A DNA stretch of 64,000 nucleotides from an uncultured Clostridium sp. (lineage in GTDB: Bacteria; Bacillota; Clostridia; TANB77; CAG-508), in NCBI GenBank assembly GCA_900552555.1, contig URZW01000002.1, positions 151,854 to 215,853 on the forward strand, written 5' to 3'. The notes below the pieces were generated by a model. That model worked only from the letters and a program-made list of their open reading frames with translations, had not been told where the DNA came from and made no database searches. Made by a program: the position numbers and the translations under genes. Shown here piece by piece: positions 50,606-58,837 of this stretch; positions within the stretch are counted from its first letter, which is position 1, and each line of letters starts with the position of its first letter.

Positions 50606-53600
50606 ATGTCAGAAAACAAAGCAAAAAAAGTAAAAGAAATATTCAGTGATTACGAAACAAAAGCCAACATAAAAGAAGCACATGTAACAGCACTAAATGT
50701 AATAAAAAAGACAAACACACTTGGAATAATACTAGAAATAGACGAATACATAGAGGTTAAAGACATATGGTATTTTGAAAAATTCTTAATAGAAAGATTC
50801 CATTTTTCAAACATAGACATGACAATCCATTACCAAAAAGACACACAGCTAAAATCAATAAAAGAAGAATGGAAAAATATCATATGTTATATGGCACACA
50901 AATACCCATTAATGAAGCCAATGTTATTAATGAAAAGTGATGTTGAAATAAATGACAATATAATAAACGTAAAAATGCATATAAGAGGAGCAGACTTTTT
51001 AAGGGCAAAGAAAACTGATAAAGAGTTAGAAAATGTAATAAAAAAATTATATGGAAAAGAATATAAAATTGAACTAGAAGAAATTTTGCCACAAGAAGCG
51101 GAAATCCAACATGAGAAAAAGATGAAAGAAATGGAAGAAAATGCAATAAAACAAACAGTCGCATTCATTCCAGAAAACGGAGAAAACTCAGAAAATGGAC
51201 AACACACTGCAAATACTCAAAGTTCTCCAAATTCAGCATCAAATGGTACAAATCCTGCACACAACAAAAACAATATTCAAAACGAAGTACCAGAATATAA
51301 CGACCCAGACTACATGCCACCACAAGACGGAGACTATATCCCAATAGAAGAAATGGGAGCAATGCCAGAAGATATTGAATTAGATAATGCTGTTATAGAA
51401 GAACAAAAATACATAATGGGAAAACCATCAAAAGCAAAGGAAAAACTAATTAAAATAAAAGACATAACTGCAAATGATGGTAGAGTAGCACTAGAAGGAA
51501 GAGTGTTAACAGTTGAATGTAGAGAAACAAAATCAGGAAAAGGAATGCTTATAATTGACCTATATGATGGAACAGGCACAATGACATGTAAATCATTTGC
51601 CAAAGATATCAAAGAAGGAAATGAAATAAAAGCACAAATAGAACAAGCAAAAGGAATAAAAGTTATAGGAAAAGCAGGACTTGACACATATGCAGGAGAT
51701 GTAACAGTAATTGCAAACACAATAATTGAAATAGAAAACAATATTCCAGAACTTCCAAAAGAAGATGAAGAAGAAGACACACCATTGATTTTAGGAAAAA
51801 CAATGAATATAACTGCACCACTTGCAAAAGTTTCAGAACTAGGCCCAGAAGATGGAGCGGTTTCATTAGATGGTGAAATTATCTTTATGGAAGATAGAGA
51901 ATTGAAATCTGGAAAAACATTATTAAGTTTTGATTTATATGATGGAACAAGTACACTTACATGTAAAGCCTTCCTAGAAAAAGGGAAAGCAAAAAAAATA
52001 ATAAAAAAAATGGGTAGTGTAAAAGGTGTAAAAATTGAAGGAAATGCACAAATGGACTCATTCTCAGGTGAACTCACTGTTATGGCAAATACCATCGTAG
52101 AAAGTACAGGTGTAAAAAAAGAAGTAAGACAAGATAATGCAGAAGTAAAAAGAGTAGAACTACACATGCACACCAAAATGAGCCAAATGGATGCAGTAAC
52201 ATCAGCAACAGACTTGATAAAAAGAGCAATGAAATGGGGAATGAAATCAATAGCAATAACAGACCATGGAGTTGCACAAGCATTCCCAGAAGCATATCAT
52301 CTAGTTGGTGACGACAACCCTGATATCAAAGTAATATATGGTGTAGAAGCATATTTAGCACCAGACAATACAAAATCAATTTACAATGGAAAAGGACAAG
52401 ACATAGATGCAACATATTGTGTACTTGACTTAGAAACAACAGGATTTTCTGCAACAAATGATAGAATTACAGAAATAGGAATAATGAAAGTTAAAAATAA
52501 AGAAGTAATAGACGAATTCAGTTGCTTTGTAAATCCAGAAAGACACATCCCAGAAAGAGTTACAGAAGTTACAAACATATCAGACGATATGGTAAAAGAT
52601 GCAGAAACAATTGAAAAAGTATTCCCTAAAATGTTAGAATTTTTAGGTGACCAAAATGAAACCGTAATAGTAGCCCATAATGCGAATTTCGATGTTGGTT
52701 TCTTAAAACAAAATGCAAAAAGACTAGGATATGACTTTGATTATTCATACTTAGATACATTAAGTTTGGCAAAAGATTTATTCCCAGATTACAAGAAATA
52801 TAAATTAGGAAAAATTGCAGAAAACTTAGGAATCAAAGTAGAAGTAGCACATAGAGCTTTAGACGATGTTGATACAACAGTTAAAGTATTTAATGTAATG
52901 ATAGATATGTTAAAAGAAAGAGGAGCAAAGAAACTAGAAGATATAGACCAAGTTGCAGCAGACCCAGCAGCAAAAGCAGAAGAATACAAAAAATTAAAAA
53001 CATATCATGCTATAATTTTAGCAAAAAACTATGTAGGATTACGAAATTTATATAGATTAATTTCACTATCACATGTTAATTATTTTTATAGAAAACCTAG
53101 AATATTAAAAAGCTTATACAAAAAATATTCAGAAGGTTTAATACTTGGAAGTGCATGTGAAGCAGGTGAACTATATCAAGCAATAGAACAAGGACGTCCA
53201 GATGAAGAAATTGAAGCAATTGCAAATGATTATGATTACTTAGAAATTCAACCAACAGGAAATAATCAATTCTTGATTAGAAATGGAATTGTAAGAGATG
53301 TTGAAGATTTAAGAGATATCAACAGAAAAATTGTTGCATTAGGTGAAAAACTAAATAAACTAGTTGTTGCAACATGTGATGTTCACTTTATGGACCCACA
53401 AGATGAAATTTATAGAAGAATATTAGAAGCGGGACAAAAATATGATGATGCAGATAATCAGGCACCATTATATTTAAGAACAACAGAAGAAATGCTTGAA
53501 GAGTTCAGTTATTTAGGAGAAGAAAAAGCATATGAAGTAGTTGTAACAAACACAAATAAAATATCAGATATGTGTGAGCAAATAAGCCCAATATCACCAG

Positions 53601-55504
53601 AAAAATGTCCACCACATATTCCAGGATGTGAAGAAGATATCAAAAATATTGCTTACAAAAAAGCACACGAATTATATGGAGACCCACTACCAAAAATAGT
53701 ACAAGACAGACTTGACAAAGAGTTAGACTCAATTATAAGCAATGGATATTCAGTTATGTACATAATTGCACAAAAATTGGTATGGAAATCAAATGAAGAT
53801 GGATATATAGTTGGTTCCAGAGGTTCAGTAGGTTCATCTTTAGCGGCATTTATGACAGGTATAACAGAAGTTAACTCACTACAACCACACTACCGTTGCC
53901 CAAACTGTAAGTATTCAGAATTTGAAGATTACGGAGTAGGAAATGGATTTGACTTACCAGATAAAGATTGTCCAAAATGTGGGCATAAACTAACAAAAGA
54001 TGGAATGGACATACCATTTGAAACATTCTTAGGATTTAATGGAGACAAAGAACCAGATATAGACTTAAACTTCTCAGGTGAATATCAAGCAAAAGCACAT
54101 AAATACACAGAAGTAATATTTGGAAAAGGAACAACATTTAAAGCAGGAACAGTTGGTACAGTAGCGGAAAAAACTGCATATGGGTATGTCAAAGGATATT
54201 ATGAAGATAGAGGAATTCCTATGAATAGAGCAGAAATTCAAAGACTATCACAAGGATGTACAGGAATAAAAAGAACAACAGGCCAACACCCTGGTGGAAT
54301 AATAGTTGTACCAAAAGGAAGAGAAATATATGAATTTACGCCAGTACAACATCCTGCAGATGACCCAAATTCAGACATAATAACAACACACTTTGATTAT
54401 CACTCAATAGATGGAAACTTGTTAAAACTAGATATACTAGGACACGATGATCCGACAGTAATTCGTATGTTACAAGACTTAACAGGAATAAAACCAACAG
54501 ATGTACCACTAGATGATAAAGAAACAATGTCAATATTTAATTCAACAGAAGCATTAGGTGTAACACCAGAGCAAATTCACTCACAAGTAGGAACATATGG
54601 AATACCTGAATATGGAACGAAATTTGCCAGAGGCATGCTTTTGGACACAAAACCAACAACCTTTGATGAATTAATACGTTTATCAGGTTTATCACATGGT
54701 ACAGACGTATGGCTAGGAAATGCCCAAACATTAATTGAACAAGGGGTAGTAACACTTCAAGAGGCAATATGTTGTCGTGACGATATTATGATTTACCTAA
54801 TCAAAAAAGGATTGCCACCAGACAAATCTTTCAAAATAATGGAAGCAGTTCGTAAAGGAAAAGTAGCAAAAGGAAAAGAACCAAAATGGAAAGACGAATA
54901 CATTCCATTAATGAAAGAACATGATGTACCAGACTGGTATATCAAATCATGTGAAAAAATAAAATACATGTTCCCAAAAGCCCATGCAGCGGCATATGTT
55001 ACAAACGCCTTTAGAATTGCATGGTTCAAAGTACACATACCACTAGCATATTATGCAGCATATTTCTCAATAAGAGCAAAAGCATTTGATGCAAGTTGTA
55101 TGATATTTGGAAAAGAAAAAGTAAAAAACAAAATGAAAGAAATAGAAATGAAAAACCAAAAGAAAGAAGCAACAAAAGCTGAATTAGACATGTATGACGA
55201 CTTAGAAATTGTATTAGAAATGTATGAAAGAGGATTTGAATTTTTGCCAGTAGACTTATATGAATCTGAAGCAACAAGATTCAAAGTACAAGACAACAAA
55301 TTAAGACCACCTTTAAATAGTATACCAGGTTTTGGTGGTGTTGCTGCACAAGGTATTGTAGATGCCAGAAAAGACGGAAAATTCATGTCAATAGACGACC
55401 TAAAAATACGTGCTAAAATAGGTGCTTCAGGAGCAGATTTGCTTAAAGAATTTGGTTGCTTAGAAGGTATGAGCCAAAGTAATCAGTTGAGTCTGTTTGG
55501 ATAA
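50606..55504 (+). CDS. polC: DNA polymerase III alpha subunit, PolC type
   Basis: A 1632-aa replicative polymerase. Order: N-terminal domain with Asn-rich linker, two tandem OB domains (about residues 280-380, TANDGRVALEGRVLTVE; and 405-500, EDGAVSLDGEIIFME), PHP (ELHMHTKMSQMDAVTS, near 517), a 3'-5' exonuclease inserted in PHP (YCVLDLETTGFS near 604, with HNANFD and HRALDD), zinc ribbon (CPNCKYSEF and CPKCGHKL) and the polymerase core (EPDIDLNFSGEYQ, near 1148). B. subtilis PolC is 1437 aa with one OB. The start at 50606 follows GGAGTGA; the GTG at 50495 would translate repeat sequence. Confidence 0.96.
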   Translation: MSENKAKKVKEIFSDYETKANIKEAHVTALNVIKKTNTLGIILEIDEYIEVKDIWYFEKFLIERFHFSNIDMTIHYQKDTQLKSIKEEWKNIICYMAHKYPLMKPMLLMKSDVEINDNIINVKMHIRGADFLRAKKTDKELENVIKKLYGKEYKIELEEILPQEAEIQHEKKMKEMEENAIKQTVAFIPENGENSENGQHTANTQSSPNSASNGTNPAHNKNNIQNEVPEYNDPDYMPPQDGDYIPIEEMGAMPEDIELDNAVIEEQKYIMGKPSKAKEKLIKIKDITANDGRVALEGRVLTVECRETKSGKGMLIIDLYDGTGTMTCKSFAKDIKEGNEIKAQIEQAKGIKVIGKAGLDTYAGDVTVIANTIIEIENNIPELPKEDEEEDTPLILGKTMNITAPLAKVSELGPEDGAVSLDGEIIFMEDRELKSGKTLLSFDLYDGTSTLTCKAFLEKGKAKKIIKKMGSVKGVKIEGNAQMDSFSGELTVMANTIVESTGVKKEVRQDNAEVKRVELHMHTKMSQMDAVTSATDLIKRAMKWGMKSIAITDHGVAQAFPEAYHLVGDDNPDIKVIYGVEAYLAPDNTKSIYNGKGQDIDATYCVLDLETTGFSATNDRITEIGIMKVKNKEVIDEFSCFVNPERHIPERVTEVTNISDDMVKDAETIEKVFPKMLEFLGDQNETVIVAHNANFDVGFLKQNAKRLGYDFDYSYLDTLSLAKDLFPDYKKYKLGKIAENLGIKVEVAHRALDDVDTTVKVFNVMIDMLKERGAKKLEDIDQVAADPAAKAEEYKKLKTYHAIILAKNYVGLRNLYRLISLSHVNYFYRKPRILKSLYKKYSEGLILGSACEAGELYQAIEQGRPDEEIEAIANDYDYLEIQPTGNNQFLIRNGIVRDVEDLRDINRKIVALGEKLNKLVVATCDVHFMDPQDEIYRRILEAGQKYDDADNQAPLYLRTTEEMLEEFSYLGEEKAYEVVVTNTNKISDMCEQISPISPEKCPPHIPGCEEDIKNIAYKKAHELYGDPLPKIVQDRLDKELDSIISNGYSVMYIIAQKLVWKSNEDGYIVGSRGSVGSSLAAFMTGITEVNSLQPHYRCPNCKYSEFEDYGVGNGFDLPDKDCPKCGHKLTKDGMDIPFETFLGFNGDKEPDIDLNFSGEYQAKAHKYTEVIFGKGTTFKAGTVGTVAEKTAYGYVKGYYEDRGIPMNRAEIQRLSQGCTGIKRTTGQHPGGIIVVPKGREIYEFTPVQHPADDPNSDIITTHFDYHSIDGNLLKLDILGHDDPTVIRMLQDLTGIKPTDVPLDDKETMSIFNSTEALGVTPEQIHSQVGTYGIPEYGTKFARGMLLDTKPTTFDELIRLSGLSHGTDVWLGNAQTLIEQGVVTLQEAICCRDDIMIYLIKKGLPPDKSFKIMEAVRKGKVAKGKEPKWKDEYIPLMKEHDVPDWYIKSCEKIKYMFPKAHAAAYVTNAFRIAWFKVHIPLAYYAAYFSIRAKAFDASCMIFGKEKVKNKMKEIEMKNQKKEATKAELDMYDDLEIVLEMYERGFEFLPVDLYESEATRFKVQDNKLRPPLNSIPGFGGVAAQGIVDARKDGKFMSIDDLKIRAKIGASGADLLKEFGCLEGMSQSNQLSLFG

Positions 55505-55516
55505 GATAGATTGAGA

Positions 55517-55572
55517 GGGATTGAGGGACGTTCCTTGAAATCCCTTTTAAAGGGGAAAAAGGGACACTCCTT
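55517..55572 (+). repeat. Half-copy of the 141-bp MITE-like element
   Basis: GGGATTGAGGGACGTTCCTT to GGGACACTCCTT matches the left part of 43523-43663 with few differences. It starts 12 bases after the polC stop. No matching right end is present. Confidence 0.85.
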
Positions 55573-55609
55573 AAAAAAATATCCTTTTGGAAAAAGAAAG
55601 GTTAAAAAA

Positions 55610-56515
55610 ATGAAAAAATATTTTGAAAATTTAAAAGAACCAATAAAAGAATATTTTGATATATTATCACCAGAAAAGCCAGACTTTTTAGAAGAATATA
55701 TCAATACGCCAGAAATGCAAAAACAAGCAGGAATAAGTGTATCTTGTGGAACATGTTATTCAAAACTATTTCCAGAAATTACACTATGGTACTCAAGTTT
55801 AGATCATAGTGTAGCAGTTGCACTAATTATATGGAACTTTACAAAAGATAAAAAACAAACGCTTGCAGGATTATTCCATGATATTGCAACACCAGCATTT
55901 AAACATGTTATAGATTTCTTAAATGGCGATTACGAAAAACAAGAATCAACAGAAGAACTAACAACAAAAATTATTAGTGAATCTAAAAAAATAATGAGTT
56001 TGTTAAATAGAGATGGTATAAAAATTGAAGAAATAAATGATTATCATAAATACCCAATTGCAGACAATGACACACCTATGCTTTCAAGTGATAGACTTGA
56101 ATATACACTTTCAAATGGATTTGGAGTAATAAAAGAATTATGGAATTTAGATGAAGTAAAAGAAATATATGAAAATATAGAAATACAGAAAAATGAAAAA
56201 GAAATAGAAGAACTAGGATTTAAAGACAAAGAAATAGCTGAAAAATTTGTTAAAAATATGAGTATTTTATCAAAATCATATATGGATAGTAAAACAAAAA
56301 TATCAATGCAATTATTAGCAGATATTATTAAAAAAATATATGAACAAAATCTAATTACAAAAAATGATTTATACAATTTATCTGAAAAAGAAATAATGGA
56401 AAAAATAGAAAATTACAAATATAATGATATTGCAAAAAATTTAATGAATGGAGAAATACAGAAAGAGCATATGAAAGTGATACAGTTGTTAAAAACAAAT
56501 ACTGTAAAGAAATAA
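55610..56515 (+). CDS. HD-domain phosphohydrolase
   Basis: A 301-aa protein with an HD metal-binding domain: SSLDHSVAVALIIW (His, near residue 64), GLFHDIATPAFKH (His-Asp, near 88) and SSDRLEYTL (Asp, near 164). The order fits HD hydrolases acting on nucleotides or dNTPs, but the substrate is unknown. The C-terminal third is helical and Lys/Glu-rich. The start at 55610 follows AAAGG; upstream in-frame ATG 55511 lies in the repeat. Confidence 0.85.
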   Translation: MKKYFENLKEPIKEYFDILSPEKPDFLEEYINTPEMQKQAGISVSCGTCYSKLFPEITLWYSSLDHSVAVALIIWNFTKDKKQTLAGLFHDIATPAFKHVIDFLNGDYEKQESTEELTTKIISESKKIMSLLNRDGIKIEEINDYHKYPIADNDTPMLSSDRLEYTLSNGFGVIKELWNLDEVKEIYENIEIQKNEKEIEELGFKDKEIAEKFVKNMSILSKSYMDSKTKISMQLLADIIKKIYEQNLITKNDLYNLSEKEIMEKIENYKYNDIAKNLMNGEIQKEHMKVIQLLKTNTVKK

Positions 56516-56601
56516 AAACAAAAAGAAGATATTGAAAGTTGTTTAAAATTTGAAACAAAAAAATATGCTTATCTTGATTTTGAATTTTAAAGGAGGGGAA
56601 A

Positions 56602-56895
56602 ATGCAAGATTTACAAAATATATTCACAACCAAAAACATAATAATATACTTTATAATAATAAATATAATAGGATTTTTAATAATGTACATAGACAAGCAA
56701 AAAGCCAAAAAAGGAAAATGGAGAATACCAGAAAAAACACTATTTATAATAACAGCATTAGGAGGAGGAATAGGAACAATTGCAGGAATGTACACATTTA
56801 GACACAAAACACAGAAAATGGCATTTGTTATAGGATTTCCGGCAATAACAATATTAGAAATAATATGTATTATTTATTTTACAGTAATAAAATAG
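56602..56895 (+). CDS. DUF1294 family membrane protein
   Basis: A 97-aa protein with three predicted membrane segments and the family pattern IDKQKAKKGKWRIPEKTLF, GGGIGTIAGMYTFRHKTQK. The function is unknown. AAGGAGGGG precedes the ATG. A strong terminator follows. Confidence 0.88.
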   Translation: MQDLQNIFTTKNIIIYFIIINIIGFLIMYIDKQKAKKGKWRIPEKTLFIITALGGGIGTIAGMYTFRHKTQKMAFVIGFPAITILEIICIIYFTVIK

Positions 56896-56953
56896 TATCA
56901 ATAACAAAGCGATATAGTAGACAATATCAAATTTATGTAGAGTAAAAAATAAT

Positions 56954-56997
56954 AAAAACTATGAAATGAGCAATATAAAGCCATTTCATAGTTTTTT
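56954..56997 (+). terminator. Terminator after the DUF1294 gene
   Basis: AAAACTATGAAATG pairs with CATTTCATAGTTTT, followed by more Ts. Confidence 0.9.
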
Positions 56998-57070
56998 AAA
57001 ATTCACTATAAATTAAATACAGGGTATACATAAAAATATAAAATGAATTGTTAATAATTGGAAATTAAAG

Positions 57071-57154
57071 TTATGCACAATTTGATGTGTATAACTTTAT
57101 ATGATAAAGTACTAATTTTGAGTTATTCACAAAGTTATCCACAGTTTCCACATA
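57071..57154. promoter_or_regulatory. DnaA-box cluster
   Basis: Four near-consensus or consensus DnaA boxes lie within 73 bases: TTATGCACA (57071), TGTGTATAA (57086, reverse), TTATTCACA (57123) and the perfect TTATCCACA (57135), with a weaker TTTCCACAT (57146). The next 170 bases are extremely A/T-rich with no gene. Gene direction does not switch here and dnaA/dnaN are absent, so it is more likely a DnaA-titration or secondary cluster than the main origin. The 585-base gap 56896-57480 otherwise holds a terminator and one repeat. Confidence 0.65.
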
Positions 57155-57344
57155 CCAAATAAAACAAAAAATGTAAAAATAATGTAAACAAAACAGGAAA
57201 CATAATACAACAAAGGTGACATAAATAACAAAAATTTATATAACAATAGCATATAGTAATTATAATAAAATATATAAAAAAATCAAAATCATACAACAAA
57301 ATATCTTATTAATAATATTATATTAATAGGAAGATGTTATGTTT

Positions 57345-57402
57345 CAGCAAGAATAATGCTTGAAAATATCATTCACAAGTATTTTCAAACATTGTCTCTA
57401 AC
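57345..57402. repeat. Diverged, shortened relative of the 27-bp inverted repeat
   Basis: CAGCAAGAATAATGCTTGAA...ATCATTCACAAG...TTCAAACATTGTC matches 30574-30652 in order, with a deleted loop. Confidence 0.65.
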
Positions 57403-57480
57403 AAATTTAAGCATAAATATAAAATATTGATGAAAAAAATCATAAACGATTTAGAATCAATAATATTAGAAGGTGTAAAA

Positions 57481-57825
57481 ATGTTTAGAAGAATAAGATA
57501 TATGATAGAAAAAAACTTTGAATTAAAAAGAAATTTTGACAATAAAAAAGACATAAGAAAAGAAGAAATAAATCAATATATAAAACAAGGAGCAATACTT
57601 ATAGATGTTCGTAGTCCACAAGAATATAGAGAGGGACACTTAGACGGTGCAATATCAATACCAGATTATCAAATTAGAAGAACAATCACAAGGAAAATTA
57701 CAAATAAAGAACAAATAATTGTAGTATATTGTTCTACAGGACATAGAAGCCAAGAAGCACAAAGAATTTTAGAAAATATAGGATATACAAATGTTTATAA
57801 TGTATATGAAGGAATAATAATATAA
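57481..57825 (+). CDS. Rhodanese-like domain protein
   Basis: A 114-aa single-domain sulfurtransferase. It shows ILIDVRSPQEYREGHLDGAI and the active-site loop VVYCSTGHRSQEA with the catalytic Cys (near residue 82). It may move sulfane sulfur, but the partner is unknown. The start at 57481 follows AAGGTG; an in-frame ATG at 57427 is possible. Confidence 0.9.
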   Translation: MFRRIRYMIEKNFELKRNFDNKKDIRKEEINQYIKQGAILIDVRSPQEYREGHLDGAISIPDYQIRRTITRKITNKEQIIVVYCSTGHRSQEAQRILENIGYTNVYNVYEGIII

Positions 57826-57858
57826 AACACCTAATGTACAATGCACATTAGGTGTTTT
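57824..57858. terminator. Perfect bidirectional terminator
   Basis: AAAACACCTAATGT pairs perfectly with ACATTAGGTGTTTT. It lies between the rhodanese gene and the convergent membrane-protein gene. Confidence 0.9.
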
Positions 57859-57868
57859 GGGGTTATGA

Positions 57869-58627
57869 TTATTTCTTCTTTTCATAGCCACAAATTGTTA
57901 AAGGAGAATAAGAATATATCTCCGTAGTTCCAGAATAAAAACCTGGAGCCAAATCATTAAGGTTAACAGTCTTTTGGACATTAGCATCAAGTTTTAACAA
58001 ATTCACTCCAATAAAACCTGATGTATCGCCATCCTTTGTATGGATTACAAAGGATACAAAGCAGGATTTATTACTGCTTAGATTAATTTTATCCGCATAA
58101 CATTTAAACTCAATATTTGAGTCAGATTTGGAATAGAGAGAAGAATCAAACTGTGAATTGCCATAAACAAATGTATCAGTTACTATAACATCAGTTATTT
58201 TTGCTTTATCAGAATACTTGAGCATTGATAAATCGTCTAGTGAAAATATTCTTTTTTCACCAGCAGTAAGTTCAATTGGACCATATTGATTTTCTGACTT
58301 AGAGTCATTATCCGTTACTGAAAAGTTAAAATTTATGTAACAAGAAGTTGGACTAAAAAAAGAGACTTTCTTGTTAGAATATTCAACCGCTATTGAAGTC
58401 ATTATTTGAGTTTTCTCAAGAGCTTCTTCAGTATCTGATGACGTTTGAGTTTTTGATGCAGATGCAGTTTCTGTTTCAGTTGTCAATTGAGTATTGATAT
58501 TATTATCAGCAGCCTTTTTACAGAAAAAAACTGATAAAAAAATAGCTATAATTGCTCCAACAAAAAAACCTACTAATGCTGTAAATACAATTTCTTTTAA
58601 AAACCGTTTTCCTTTTGAATTTTTCAT
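57869..58627 (-). CDS. Hypothetical membrane-anchored extracytoplasmic protein
   Basis: A 252-aa protein with one N-terminal membrane segment (VFTALVGFFVGAIIAIFLSV), a Thr/Ser-rich linker (TTETETASASKTQTSSDTEE) and a soluble C-terminal domain of beta character. I do not recognise the family. AAGGAGG precedes the ATG and a promoter lies at 58678-58706. Like the other lone minus-strand genes (5191, 37858) it has less A-biased codons, including CGG. Confidence 0.75.
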   Translation of the reverse strand: MKNSKGKRFLKEIVFTALVGFFVGAIIAIFLSVFFCKKAADNNINTQLTTETETASASKTQTSSDTEEALEKTQIMTSIAVEYSNKKVSFFSPTSCYINFNFSVTDNDSKSENQYGPIELTAGEKRIFSLDDLSMLKYSDKAKITDVIVTDTFVYGNSQFDSSLYSKSDSNIEFKCYADKINLSSNKSCFVSFVIHTKDGDTSGFIGVNLLKLDANVQKTVNLNDLAPGFYSGTTEIYSYSPLTICGYEKKK

Positions 58628-58677
58628 TATTATATCCTCCTTTTAATACGGTTTAGACAATATTGCCTACAGAATAT

Positions 58678-58706
58678 ATAATACCATAATTAACATAAAA
58701 TGTCAA
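58678..58706 (-). promoter_or_regulatory. Minus-strand promoter
   Basis: On the minus strand TTGACA (58701-58706) and TATTAT (58678-58683) are separated by 17 bases. Confidence 0.75.
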
Positions 58707-58730
58707 ATAAATTTGATTATAACAAAACTA

Positions 58731-58759
58731 TTGTGATTTTTTTTGTATTATGTTAAAAT
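58731..58759 (+). promoter_or_regulatory. lepA promoter
   Basis: TTGTGA at 58731-58736 and TAAAAT at 58754-58759 with a 17-base spacer, about 80 bases before lepA. Confidence 0.5.
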
Positions 58760-58837
58760 GTAAAAAATAAAAAAGTCAAAATAACAACCATTTTGACCAA
58801 AACAGGATATGTGCCTTTAGGAGGGAATAAGAAAAAA

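Noticed and set aside
51334..52176. Minus-strand 280-aa open frame over polC
   Set aside because: Antisense to strongly conserved OB and PHP coding sequence and without a ribosome binding site.
57071..57154. Main chromosomal origin
   Set aside because: dnaA, dnaN, gyrB and rpmH are absent and genes run in the same direction on both sides, so bidirectional replication from here is unlikely.
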